From assembly GCA_946807835.1 (NCBI GenBank), contig OX327705.1, positions 18,754,501-18,818,500 of the forward strand: 64,000 nucleotides of DNA, written 5' to 3'. The stretch is from Ailanthus altissimus. Taxonomy: Eukaryota; Streptophyta; Magnoliopsida; Sapindales; Simaroubaceae. Made by a program: the position numbers and the translations under genes. This document shows, piece by piece, positions 22,938-43,990 of the stretch. The notes beneath the pieces were generated by a model, which was not told the origin of the DNA, did no database searches, and worked only from the letters and a program-made list of their open reading frames with translations. Position 1 is the first letter of the stretch; each line of letters begins with the position of its first letter.

Positions 22938-25209
22938 TTTTATCTTACGTATATTATATACATTCAAAAACACAAAAGCCAAAATTTCACCAACTCTTTT
23001 GTTAAAAATACATAACAATTATGCATTTATATTTTTCTTTGACTCCTATTTAGTCTTTAAAAGAGTGCAAAAGTTTATTAGAAATTTGTCATTAGCAATA
23101 TAAGTTTTTATAAATTAAAATGACTAAAGACTAATGTGCTAATATTTAATTATTTTAAGAAAAACATGTTAAAAATATTTTGATTCTCAAAATCTATTCA
23201 ATAATTTTTCAAATTCAAACTAAAATTCAAATGCATATCATTTATGCATTTTATTTAATAAATGAATAGTTATGCATAATTTAAATAAAATCATGACAAG
23301 TGTCATACACATATAAAAGTGTTAATTAAACAAATAAGTATAGAGTATTATGGTACACCAACTAGGTGTCCAATTATATTTTGACATGTGTTGAATTCTA
23401 ATAATTACAATTCAACACGTATCATTCCCGAAAGATAGTAAAACTAAATCTTACTTAGTCGAATTTTTTCTAAAATCAAACTCTTCGATCCTATATGATA
23501 CCCTAGTACTCAACGAATACACTTCATATTGTAAGACTCTTTAGGTTTACACCCATTCCATTTATCTTATGTAACGTTTTCATATATACGTGAATATTGC
23601 CCCACACACATGTTACGTATATAATAAAACAGCGTGTAAAATCATGCAAGTTGAGGATAACCATATTCGTATAATTTTTTTATGACTTATATCCTAGAAG
23701 AGCAGAGACATAGATATACTGTTAAGTCTCTCTGCTCGACCTTAAATTTATCTTCAGATTTATATTTCAATAAAAAATATCTACAAACTCATTTGCAATA
23801 ATGTTTTACCTTATGAAAATATTTTTGGCCAAAAGACTTTTTGAAATACAATCTTGAAGTATCAGGATATACGACTCAACCATATGAGTTTACAAATCTC
23901 ATATCTACGCACACCAAACTCAATTAGCATCGAACCATACCCAATGACACCCAGAGGTCAAACCATAAAAGGTTTCTAACATATGTGGAATTTAAGTATA
24001 GTGGATCACTCACAAGTCCATTGTGACGCTCAAGTCAAAGGACTACAAATACTACTCAACTTAAGAAGACCATCAATTAATAGCTTTATGAAATGTCTAT
24101 TAGACGTCTTCATTTGTCCGTTCAGTGTCAAGTCCCTACTTAACACCTGTATACCAATACGAGCTTCTATTAAGCTAACGGTTTGTTAAGATTAACCGTC
24201 TGATCATTCCAAATATAAATATATACTAGTTTTTTCAGTTTTAACAATTAACCCATATTATTAAACCTATGACTAGGAACCAATTTAGAGAATATACTAC
24301 ATAATGATATTTCTTAATACTATTTACAACTACTTGTAACTATGTCACTACAATAAATATTCTCAAGTCTTTATTTTAATTCATACTAGATTCTAACAAT
24401 TAGAAATGCTAACTCTTAGTATTTATGTAACATGTATGAAAAGAACAAAATTAATACCATATAATAAAATAACAATTTATAGAAATACATATTATATAAA
24501 TATAAATAAGATTTATACAAAATTTGAATGGTGCTTGAGTACTAACTCCAGCAGATAATTCAAAATCGAGTATGATTTTGAGTCGAAGACCAATAAGGAG
24601 ACTATATGTGATCGAGAACGTGATGGACAAACGAGAAAAGGACAAAAACGGAATCGAAAGTAAGGAGGGGCGCGAAACATGCAAAGGATGCATCCCCAAG
24701 CCTTAGGCTGTGGCACCACCTAAATGCTATAGCGACATTGATTTTTGGTTTTATACTATTTTAAGTGCAATTCAAATTGTTTCAGTCAATTTTAAACTCT
24801 TTTATACATGAACTCTTATTTTAACAAAAAAAATGGTTTTTAAGAATGGTTTATAGCCAATATAAACCTTTGTAAAGCAATTAGAGTAATAAGCATCAAA
24901 GAAATATTAAGAGAGATATAATAGAGAGCGCTTAAGTATTAAGTGCATAAGAAAGTACTAGTATAGATCTTTGGTGAGCTTGTCTATTGTGGTATTCCTT
25001 ATATTCTCTTGAGTGATCATTGTGATTATTAAGTAATAAAATAAATTCAAATTTTGTGATCTACCATAGACGTAAAAAAGTTGCTGAATCACTTATATTT
25101 TTGTATCTTATGTGTTATTAATTATTATCTATATTTATTATATGTGATCTTTTACATTTCTTGAATACTCGTGAGAAAAGAAAAGACTTCTATGCAAAAA
25201 ATTCTAATA

Positions 25210-27379
25210 CTTTGATTGCTCTCGGAGTTGTGATCATAGTTGAAGGCTCATAACTTGGTACATTTTTAAAGACTTATAGAGAGGGATCAATGCAAATGAA
25301 TGAAATCTTTTTTATGTATAGGAAATGGGAGTTAGTTGGACTGTAGTTGTTTGTAATTACTGAGATAGCTCTAAAATGTTTTTTTACCGATACTGAATCT
25401 CAAATAAACGTTTAAAATAATTGAAATGAGTGTGTGTCTAATTCATTTTATAAATGAATTTTAAAAATAATTATAGTTCGTAGAACTTTTATATATATTT
25501 TTATTTTTGTTAATTATATTATTATATTCATAATAGTATTTTGCCGTTTGTATGTTTTAGGAATTAAAAAATAAGTTTATATGATATTATAGTGACTTCA
25601 AATAGTCCTATCAAAATTAATTTATAAAATTACCATTCGGTACATAGTGCTCACTTAAAGGTTGACACATCAATATCATTCATCTTTCATGTAACTACTA
25701 ACCATGGATCTTTAAAACCGAAGGATTTCCATTTCGGACAAATTGTGTTTCTTTTTACAGTGAAAAATTAGAGCTAACTTTCTGATCAAATGAAATGAAT
25801 AATATTAACATAATAATAATGTTATGTTTGCATAATTAAGATATAAAATTTATATTTTATTTAATGTAGTATTTAAAATGTTTATTATTAATTTGATATT
25901 ATATAATTATCATATTAATAAAAAGTAAAAAATATCGATTATATAAGCACAGCATCATGTTAAGAGAGTACCTAATTTATGTTTATTATCATTGAACATG
26001 AACGTTTTTAATAAAAGAAAAATATCAAATCTACCATCAACTCACATGTTTTAGAACTCAATAGTACCCTTTTATCGTTAATAATAATGTTATGTTTATA
26101 ATATAAATTTTGTATTTCAACTAATGTAGCATCTGACATATAATATATTAATTATTAATTGATGTTATATAACTATTCGATTAATATTAATTAAAAAATA
26201 AACAATTATCTAATATGTGACCAACAATTGATGACACAATAGTAAGAATACAAAATTTGTATGAAAAAGACATTTAGGATCTCAAAATTTAATTTAAATA
26301 ATAATTTCATTCCTCTATTTTTAAAATTAAGTAAAAACACTCCTTTTCATTAAAATTTTATCTTTTTCATTAATGTTTGCTCTACTCTAATGCTCTTTTA
26401 GATGAAACAATACTATTATTATATAAATTACAAAGTTTTAAATGTGATAGTACTAAATAAGTCAAAATTTTATTGTTGTCATCATTCAAAAAGGTCCTTT
26501 TGGATGATTTAAAAAACTAAGTCAAATTATCCTTTAAGTCAAATTTTAGAGATTTAAGTATTTTTTATCTTAAATTTGTATTCCAATTTTGAAAGGGTAA
26601 CAATACTAATTATTAAAATAAAAGCATCACACAAATTTTATGTATTAGTTATCAGATACAAAATGATATGGTGTTTTAGTTAACGATGAAAAATCTAAAG
26701 TCAATAAACTAAAATGAATAGAAGTATTGTAGGTGACAATAATATAATGGTATAAAATCAATTTGTTAGAAGAAAAAAAAGAAGGAAAATTTTTTTTATT
26801 TGATTGCACTTAGAGTTAATCCTGCAAAATTAATGTGAATTTAGTAGCTGAGGGGTGAAAAGTATGAAATCGAGAATTCAAAGCTATATGAACATTTAGT
26901 GAAATTAATCCAAATATTGGCCAATTCCATACCCAAGTTATTGGTTCAATTTGGAAAGATTTAATAGGTAATTTGGCTACAGCTGACCACGCTTTAGAAT
27001 TTAAGAACTTATGTTGAATATGGAACTTACAAAGCCTCACAATTAACAATTGAACCAGATAGCACATCATACAATAAAGAAATTAAAATAAAGCAAAACT
27101 GATATTTTAAAGCCAAGAAATTCAACTCTGAAAATTTCACAATCAAAATCCGAAATGCTTTGATTATATAATCAGTCACTCAAAAATGTGGTTCCCAGTA
27201 ATGGCATATCACTAACATTCAATGAAGCCACTGTTCTCAGAGTGAACTAAGATCTCCTTTCGAATGTATATCAACAAGACAATCAAGAACATTCAGTCTG
27301 ATTATACATCAAGAAGAGAATCAACAAAGAAAATAAGAAAAGGAGAAGAAGAGGAAGAATTTTCCTCTTAATATCCTCA
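25210..27379. other. AT-rich intergenic region downstream of AUG7
   Basis: No coding gene is recognised. It includes the 3' flank and presumably the 3' UTR of the AUG7 gene next to 27379. An imperfect pair of direct repeats of about 135 bp (about 25808-25945 and 26083-26220; both contain AATAATAATGTTATGTTT) suggests an old duplication or two copies of a small element. No terminal inverted repeats could be confirmed. Confidence 0.5.
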
Positions 27380-36433
<9,054 letters not shown>

Positions 36434-36700
36434 TGACGATTGGACGATTATCTCTGAATCTCTCGTCAAAGAGTTTTTCTTTTTCCTTTTTTGTCTTTGT
36501 TTTTTTGCTTTCTAAGTGAAATCTTTTTTAAAATTTCCAGAGCTCAAGAGTTTAGTTCGGAATGTTAGGAAGTCGAGATTAATGTATTCGGATTGGAGGA
36601 CTGGTTTATCCTTGTTGCAGTAACAGGTTTAACTAGCTCTAGATTAACGTAGTTTATTCCAATGAATGCCCTATGAAATTTCCCATGTTTATTGGGATAG
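36434..36700 (-). promoter_or_regulatory. Presumed 5' UTR and core promoter region of AUG7
   Basis: This lies directly upstream of the AUG7 start on the minus strand. It contains a long A/G-rich run on the minus strand (AAAGAAAAACTCTTTGACGA and neighbouring AAGAAAAAGG), typical of plant 5' UTRs. No TATA box can be assigned with confidence and the transcription start is not determined. Confidence 0.35.
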
Positions 36701-38780
36701 TTACTTTTTTCTCTGTATCATGCTTACATTTTACATTAAAAAAATACTTTTATCAAACTTCATTTTACTCTTTGACGGGAAAATTATAGTGACACTCGAA
36801 CTACTCTTTAAAGTTGACCAAAGCATTTAGAATCATCTTTTTTCGAGGGCAGTTCAATTAAATTTGAGGTCACTCCACCAAACTAAATACTAATCTAGAC
36901 CCATTAACTTTCATTGTTCGGTCTTTGAGGTCCATCAAGGAAGACTCATACATCAATTTATATTAAAGAAGACTATTTGACTTTCCTCTGTTTTTTCCAA
37001 TACAAATTAGATTGGTATGACTATATCACAATTATGAAATTAAAATATTATAAAATATATTAATAATTTTTTATTATCATTCTGTTTCACAACCAGGGGA
37101 TGAGTCATTATAGATAAGTCGCTTGCCTATGTCATTGTTGGGCTTTATAATTGATGTACATATTAGCAAAGTCTAGTTGCCTTTTAAGTCATTGTCGGGC
37201 TCACCAAATGCCTAATTGAAGACTACATTGCATAATAACTAAACATAAAGATAAAGTCTTGGGTAGAAAAATCCTCAAAGAGACCATTATTGAATCTCTA
37301 CACCAACACTTGACAAGTCTATATCCTGTTGCTGATAACAGGATGAGGTTTGTCTGAAATTAGTAAGGTGAGTCAACATAACTTAGAAGATACAACTTAT
37401 AACCAACTAGACCCCAACACTGATTTTTTTAAAAAGTAGCCAATCTTGGGATATTTTATACTCCAAGTTTTAGAAGGGCGCAATTATCTAAGAAACCCTA
37501 ATTGGGTTATTTTTTAAAAACACCATATAGAAGGGGGGATTCTCCAATTATATGTCGCCATATGTCATCCTTAAATGGAATGCGCCAAGCCACCTCTCTC
37601 TATGCTCAAGACTTATCTCTTATTTTAAATTTGAGTAATACAAATTTTGAACTAAAAATACAAGCTTAAGTAAAAAACCACTTTGTTTATATTTTTCAAA
37701 TTCTTTCTAGGGCAAAAACTCTAGGAAAGGATTTGCCACTAAGTCGTCATCGTATTTGAGTGTTGAAGGATTGTCACCCACAACTTTATTGGTGTTTGCC
37801 CCTGATTTATTATTTTTGTGTATTGAAAAGCCCATCGTGTAACTCCACATTTTACCCATCTTCAACAAACTCCTTACTCAATCCTGACTTCTATACTGCC
37901 CAGTTTACGATCCAAGCCCAACTTTTAGCATCACCAGGCTTAGCAACTCAATATTTCTTTCATTGAACAAATTTTTGAGTGTTTGGGTAGCCCTAACCCT
38001 CAAACATCTAGTGTCAACTGTTGAGAGGTCGAAAAAATCCTACCTTGTAATATGTTGCCAAGTCTAACTAACCAAGAACTTGTTAAAACCCTCATAATGT
38101 TTGAGATGTCAAGAGAAACCTACTCCTAATGACAAACCTGCATAGGGGCTTAAGGGGCCATGCCCTTCTAAGCCCTAATTTTTGTAACTTCAATAATATA
38201 ATTTTATAATTTTTACCTTTTAAAATAGTTTTTTTTTTATTTCCCTCGCCTAAAATTTTAAATTTAATACTAAAATCTCTCATACAATTAAACTCTAATA
38301 TAATTTTTAACTTTAATATTTGATCTCCATCACCTTAAATTCTAGTTCTATCCTTGCTGGCTCCTTGACCAGAAATCTACTCATAGGGAAAGTTACTGAG
38401 GACTTGAAAAGACTCATGCAGAGGTTCTTTAAACATGCTCAAAGGAATACCTCAAAGTCACTAATTAACTAAACTAATGAAGATACATCATACAATGGCT
38501 AGTATTGCTAATGGCCAATAGAGAATAGAGAAGAAAACTTGTGGATAGACTCAACTTGTCCCCGCCCATACTCACCATGACAGATTCAAAAGTCATTGAT
38601 CTTATGAACCCTAATACAATAGACAAGCCTGCAAGAGCAAGTCTCACTCTCATCCTAACAAAGAGCTCTAGTATACTATTAAGAGCAGACCAAGAAGCAT
38701 TAAGGACTATAAGCTAAAGCAACCATTTGAGGGTGATCTCTGAGATTTACTAAATGCCAAGCACTAAGTTTGCAAAGAGG
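36701..38780. other. AT-rich spacer and decayed 5' part of a Tat-like gypsy element
   Basis: The left half (to about 37400) shows nothing recognisable beyond AT-rich sequence. From about 37400 on, the sequence resembles an eroded gypsy LTR and leader. GTTGAAGGATTGTCACCCAC near 37761, followed by TTTATTGGTGTTTGCCC (about 37783-37799), could be a degraded primer-binding site, but this is weak. No open frame of interest is present. Confidence 0.35.
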
Positions 38781-39420
38781 TTAAGGCCACTGAAGTAGAC
38801 AACGTCTTCGTTAAACTCTTAAGGAATGTCGATAAACTTCAACAAAAGTTGGAGGATATCCACCAAGAAAAAGATATAGTGGTGAACCCATTTCTCATAG
38901 TATAGACTAGGTCTATATTTGCTGCTGAAATTAGGAATGCTCATTTGCCCAAAAGTTCAAAATGTGATAGCTTACTGGTTATGAGGGAAAACCTGACCCA
39001 ATAACCTACTTGGAGCTCTACAAATGCCATTTATTAATACAATGTGTGGATGATGACATGATGTGCTCTCTATTTCCATACACTCTATATGGAATAGTCA
39101 AAGCTTGGTTAGCGGCTAAAACCTAAGTCAATATATAGCTTTAACCAATTATTTAAGGTCTTTGTCCTCCAATTCCAATACACTCAGGATAAGACTAAAG
39201 ACTTTTTCACACTAATGTATGTTAACCATAGAGAGTTCAAAATCTCTAAAGGACTTGTTGAAAGGTTCTACAAAAAGGTTATTGATATAAGCATCTTTCG
39301 TGCTAAGGAGATACTCATCCACGTCTAGAAAAATCTAATGTTGGGAAAGTTATGGTTTGCATTACAAATGTTAGAATCCAAAACATATGGTGAGGCCTAT
39401 GCTAGGTCCCTGTAGTAAAT
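38781..39420 (+). pseudogene. Tat-like gypsy gag remnant
   Basis: A patchwork of frames gives the Retrotrans_gag pattern: YEGKPDPITYLELYK (about 38980), MMCSLFPYTLYGIVKAWLAA (about 39058), then LVERFYKKVIDISI-like sequence near 39255. A preceding KLQQKLEDIHQEKD stretch near 38838 fits the coiled region before the capsid domain. Stops and indels occur every few tens of codons. It is cut off at about 39430 by a palindromic insertion. Confidence 0.75.
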
Positions 39421-39429
39421 TAAATTATA

Positions 39430-40440
39430 TAAAAAGTATAAAATGAAATGACAATAAGATAGGAGGAGATGGTTCACGGTTTAAGGAGAGATTAAGGAGA
39501 GCTGAGTTAGCCTCAATGTTGCCTCTGCACTGATGAGGCCCCAACAATAAGAAGTGTTAAACTTATATGGGGCCTACCAACTCCTTGGTCGACCGACTAG
39601 ATAACACCTCAGAGCCACCGGTGCACCCACATAATCTCCTTAGTTTACATGCGCCCCTAACCAATGTCGAACTTGGGATCTCATCCCTTATAGGCCTCTA
39701 TGAGATGGGGGCAGAGGTTCGATTCCTTGGGGGCGTAGGTAACCTGCGAGTGCTGTTGGTGGTGCGTCAATAGCTTTAGGGTCCTACTAATGGACCAAAA
39801 GGTTGGTGGGCTCCACTACAGTCTTACAAAAAAGCTGACCTTTTTGTCAGGTTATGTAAGGCCCACTAACCCTTTAGTCTAACTAACATCGGGATCACCA
39901 TCCCCCACTAGTCACCACTAGTCAAGCATTAGCTCACCCACATAACCAGCTCAGGTTACCTGCGCCCCCAAGGAATTGAACCACCGCCCCCATCTCTATG
40001 AAGGCCTATAAGGGATGAGATCTCATGTTCGACATTGGTTAGAGGCGCAGGTAACCTGAGAATTGTGTATTGGGACGCCAGTGACTCTAAGGTATTATTC
40101 AGCTAGTGGACCAAGGTATTGGTGGGTCCCACACACTCTATTAAAAAGGTCAGTCTTTTTGATAGAATGTGTGAGCCCACCCAACACCTTGGGTCTACCA
40201 AGGTATCAACCAGCGCATCATTCATACCCCCCACAAGTAACCTACGCCCCCAACCAATGTCGAACCTAGCATCTCATCCCTTATAGGCCTTTAAGGTTCA
40301 ATGATTGTACCAATCTAATGTATCCCTGACTAGTGATGACTAGTGGAGGATGGTGATCCCGATACTGACAGATGGGTGGGCTCTATAATAGTTGACAAAT
40401 GGAGCTCAATAGAGGTTATCTATAGGGATGCATTAGAAAA
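39430..40440. repeat. Palindromic, foldback-like complex inserted between gag and protease
   Basis: This is a GC-richer 1-kb block unlike its flanks. A roughly 110-bp arm at 39646-39755 recurs inverted at 39950-40060, and part of it recurs directly at 40226-40288. Each full arm has CTCATCCCTTATAGGCCT and a tRNA-like GGTTCGATTCC (39717-39727). Two imperfect hairpins lie between the arms: 39791-39881, and 40106-40200 with arms of about 45 bp. A roughly 37-bp pair at 39890-39926 and 40328-40366 (GGGATCACCATCC and its complement) is inverted too. It encodes nothing. The class is unknown. Confidence 0.8.
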
Positions 40441-40985
40441 AAATGAAGATTAAGTCCTTTAGATTAACGTATGCCTCTATCTTTTTGGTGGGGTTCGTAG
40501 GGATAGTTTAATGCTTCTCAAGTCCATCACCATTCCTATCTCTATTGGTGTATCTCTAAATTTAATAGTTCATATGATTGACTTCATAGCTTTAGAGCAA
40601 CTAAGCACCTATAATGTAATCTTAGGTCGACATTTCTTAATAGCAACTCGAGCTATTTTCTCTATATACCACTTAGCAATGAAGATCCTATTGAATAAAG
40701 AGATTGTCACTATAAAGGGTAACCAGAAATAGCTAAGAAATGTTATGAGATCGAGTTATTAGATTGCTATATTGGACACAAGAGAGAAAAATAAAGAGAA
40801 ACGAGGTAAGTCTGCCTAAAGAACTGATCTTGGTTCCTATCTCAATAGATGATCCAACCAAGACAATCAAGATAGGCTTCTTGATTTGCAAAGAGAGCAT
40901 AAAGGCCCTATTCACCTTCCTTAGAGAATGTGTAGATGTCTTCTCCCAATCCTATGAAGACATGTTTGGATTAATTCGAGGATAA
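40441..40985 (+). pseudogene. Tat-like gypsy protease region
   Basis: The open piece 40511-40732 reads SITIPISIGV, VHMIDFIALE and STYNVILGRHFLIATRAIFS, then YHLAMKILLN. This is the C-terminal half of a gypsy retropepsin, in which YNVILGRPxL is the flap-distal signature; proline is replaced by histidine here. The next frame (40764-40985) covers the protease to reverse-transcriptase linker (LVPISIDDPTKTIKIG, FLRECVDVFSQSYEDM). The frames do not join. Confidence 0.8.
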
Positions 40986-41770
40986 CCTACCATAGAGTAA
41001 ATGTAGATCCTAACTTCAGACCAGCCAAATAAAAGATGAAACCATTCAATCAAGAGAGGAATAAATCCATTGAGGAAAATATGGATAGGCTACTCAATAT
41101 TGGTTTCATTTGTGATGCTCACTACCAAAAATAAGTCTCCAATGTGGTACTGGTAAAGAAAACAAACACATATGTGTATGAATTTCATAGATTTAAACAA
41201 AACTTACCTTAAAGACATCTTCCCCCTGCCTCAGATTGATCAATTAGTTGATACAACCTCAAGGCATAATCTCCTAAGCTTTATGGATGCCTTTTTAGAC
41301 TACAACTAGATTAAAATGTACGACCAAGAGAAGGAAAAGATTGCCTTCATCACCAATAGAAGCCTATATTGCTACAAAGTAATGCCTTTTAGGCTTAAGA
41401 ATGTTAGGGTTACCTATTAGTGCTTAGTTAACAAGAGTTTTAGAGATCAAATTAGAAAGACTATAGAAGACTATGTAGATGACATGATCACCAAAATTAG
41501 TACATGTTATGACCATGTTTCAAACTTAAAGGGAACGTTTAAGGTGTTACAAAGGTATAACATAACATTAAACTTGGAGAAGTATTTCTTCAATATGATC
41601 AAAGGAAAATTTCGCAGCTTTGTGGTACAACAAAGAATAATTAAAGTAAACCTAGAGAAGATCCAAGTAATAAGAGAAATAAAGACACCTAAGACGGTCA
41701 AAGATATGTAGAGCTTGGCAGGAAGGGTGGTCACACTAAGCAGGTTCATCTTTAAGGCCACTATTTACTG
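40986..41770 (+). pseudogene. Tat-like gypsy reverse transcriptase remnant
   Basis: Readable pieces include VDPNFRPAK (about 40999), ENMDRLLNIGFI (about 41077), then SNVVLVKKTN (about 41139). The open piece 41484-41711 gives DHVSNLKGTFKVLQRYNITL and LNLEKYFFNM, then VIREIKTPKTVKDM and SLAGRVVTLSRFI, the thumb and connection that end a gypsy reverse transcriptase. The active-site area near 41470-41490 shows DYVDDMITK-like codons broken across frames. It is decayed. Confidence 0.8.
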
Positions 41771-42900
41771 TTAGCCATTCTTTAAGGCCCTAAAGGTAGG
41801 AAAATATGATCTGGAATCTAAAATGCGTAGAGTCTTTTAATAATTTAAAGTAATATCTTATAGAGGCTCCCCTACTCGTGAGTCCTTAACGTGGTGATAT
41901 GCTCTAACTGTACTTAGCTGTATTTGAGACTGTGACCAACTTAGTGTTTGGTCAAGGAAGAAAATGATGGAACATAGAAGTTGATCTACTATGTCAACAA
42001 AGTTCTAGTCAATACCAAATAAAGATATCAACCCACTAAAAAGTATGCATTAAATCTTGTGGCTGCAACTAGAAAGCTACACCCTTACTTACCCACATGA
42101 TCACTATACTCATTAATCTACTATTGAGGTAGATCCTCTAGAAAATAGAGGTATCAGAATGACTCATAAGTTATCATATTAGCTTAGTGAATTTGATTAC
42201 TTGCAATCTATGTCCTTCTATTAAATTGAAGGTCTTGCTGACTTCGTGGCTGAGTTCATCCTAAAGCAAAAAGGAGAAAAAAAGAAAAAAAGCATGCCCA
42301 ACTAGTAACAGACTATGATCCCATGGCCTGTGCACGTAGATTGAGCTTCTAACACTTACGGGAATGAAGCAAGTGGCATATTGATTAGTTTAGAATGAGT
42401 GAATGTGAATTATACATTAAAGTTTGGCTTCAAAGCATCAAATAATGAAAATTGAGTATGAGTCTATAATCACATGAATAAAATGGCTAAAGCTGGGCTA
42501 AGTAATTTATGGTAAAGAATGATTTTCAGTTGATTGTTAATCAAATTAACAATGAGTACCAAGCTAAAGAATAAAACATGCAAGCTTATTTGAGAAAACA
42601 TGTGAGCTGATTAGTATATTTGAGGATATCAACATTGAATAGATGTATAAAGAAGACAACTATAAAGCTAACTTGTTGGCTAAGTTGGCCTATATTAATA
42701 CCATAAAGTTGCCCAAAATAGTGTTGGCCGATATTGTGCCAAAATTAAGTCTTCACGCTACTGAGCCTATAAAGGTTAGGTCAATGGATAATGAACCTTG
42801 TTAGATGGACCTCATCATTCAATATATAAGAGATGGAGTCACCATTGAGGATAGAACCCTGGCCAGAAGGTTGAGGTACTAAGCAGCAAGGTATTGCTTA
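41771..42900 (+). pseudogene. RNase H plus a second RNase H-like segment (Tat hallmark)
   Basis: The first RNase H is seen at about 41920-42000 (YLAVFETVTNLVF). A linker with EFDYLQSMSFY and IEGLADFVAEF (about 42190-42260) follows. The second segment begins near 42320 (WPVHVD, then ASNTYGNEASGIL), matching the extra archaeal-type RNase H of Tat/Ogre gypsy elements. This dual arrangement is the reason for the Tat assignment. Stops are frequent. Confidence 0.65.
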
Positions 42901-43990
42901 ATTGATGAAATACTCTATAAAAAGGGAACATCTTTACCCGATTTAAGATGTTTATGCCTTTAAATAAGCATTATGCACTCAAGGAGATGCATGAAAATGT
43001 GTAGAAATTATAAAAGGAGTAAAGATTTGGCTTATAAAGCACTGAGGTATGGATACTTTTAGCTCAATATGAAGCACAACACCCAAATCACGATCAAGAA
43101 GTATGATAAGTGCCAAAGGTTTGCCAAGATACTGAAATAACCTCCAAAGCAGCTCACAGTATTGAGTTATCCTTGACTCTTTGCTATCTCAAGGTAGATC
43201 TCATCAATCACATGCCAGTTGGTAGAGGTAAAGCTAAATATACTATTTATGGTAGTGGACTATGCAACTAAGTAGGCATAGGCAGAGCCCCTAACCTTTA
43301 TCATTGAGAGGAAGAAAACTGAGTTTTTTTGGTGCGTCATAACTTGTTGCTTTGGTCTACCTCATATTATAGTTATGGATAACGACACTCAATTTGATTA
43401 TGAAAATTTAGAAAAGTTTTTAGGAACTTAAATATTATTAATAGGTTTGCTTTACCAGCCCACCTTCAATCCAACTGGCAAAGTTAAAACAATAAACAAG
43501 ATCATAAAAAAATCCTAAAAAAGAAGCTTGAATACTCTAAAGGGGCTAAGTAGATGAGCTGTCAAGCATGTTGTGGTCTTACAGAACCATACAATCACTA
43601 CAACCAGATAAATGCTTTTGCTTTGTCATTTAGATCTGAGGTAGTCATCCCAATTAAGTTGAGGATGCCTACACACAAGATGGCACAATTTGACAAGGTC
43701 GAGAATTAACTCAATCATAACCAATATAGACCTTGTTGAGGAGATGTAGAGTTTAACAGCTATTAAAGTGATAGCTTATTAGCAATAGATAGCTAAATTA
43801 TATGACTTGATAGTCATACTTAGATAATTTAAGGAAAGAGACCTAGTCATATGCATAATAAAAAAAAAACCAAAAAGCCCTTAGATGGAGTCTTGACCTA
43901 AACTATGAGGGTCCTTACCATATGGACAAAATGATCAAGTCAAGTACCTATAAACTGACTCATTTGAAAGGCAAGCAAGTGAAATACCCT
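42901..43990 (+). pseudogene. Tat-like gypsy integrase remnant
   Basis: Pieces of integrase follow the RNase H region. A HYALKEMHENV stretch at the zinc-binding N-terminus (about 42970) is followed by a region near 43100 with KYDKCQRFA. A core with VMDNDTQFD-like codons lies at about 43373-43392, then LPAHLQSNWQS near 43455, and FALSFRSEVVIPIKLRMPTH at about 43615-43674. The C-terminal part near 43900-43990 has YKLTHLKGKQV-like codons. No frame longer than about 40 codons survives. Confidence 0.7.

Larger units (their letters stand above)
12280..24553 (-). mobile_element. Complete but decayed copia element (minus strand)
   Basis: Read on the minus strand: 5' LTR (24553-22329), primer-binding site (22323-22311), a long repeat-rich leader, gag, protease, integrase, reverse transcriptase, RNase H, then a 3' LTR (17007-12280) carrying a nested gypsy LTR. 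Without insertions each LTR is about 2.0 kb. The same family occurs as a solo LTR at 49823-51823 and as a plus-strand element at 57556-63199. LTRs start TGTTAG/TGCTGG and have a CTTAAGTGGCATTC-like block near the start. All coding parts contain stops. Confidence 0.85.
22329..24553 (-). mobile_element. 5' LTR of the minus-strand copia element
   Basis: On the minus strand it starts TGCTGGAGTTAGTACTC at 24553 and ends ...CTCCTACA at 22329, next to the primer-binding site. It matches the 3' LTR at 12280-17007 except for a 199-bp tandem duplication at its 3' end and a (CT)n tract at about 22906-22933. Without the duplication its length is about 2.03 kb. Confidence 0.85.
12266..25209 (+). mobile_element. 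3' LTR of the outer copia element, split by a 12.3-kb insertion
   Basis: The LTR begins in TTAGAATTTGATTA (12266-12279). It is broken by the minus-strand copia element at 12280-24553 and resumes at 24554 with GATAATTCAAAATCGAG. The rest (24785-25209) matches the 5' LTR at 10285-10708 and ends ...TTCTAATA (25209) where the 5' LTR ends TTTCAACA. Joined length is about 670 bp. The five bases on each side of the insertion (GATTA and GATAA) differ by one and are the likely target-site duplication. Confidence 0.75.

Noticed and set aside
36780..37010. Possible second DNA transposon upstream of AUG7
   Set aside because: The phrase structure resembles some transposon ends but no matching inverted end or duplication could be found.
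39712..39735. tRNA-like box B in the palindromic complex as a tRNA gene
   Set aside because: The surrounding sequence does not fold as a cloverleaf and the motif recurs in inverted arms.
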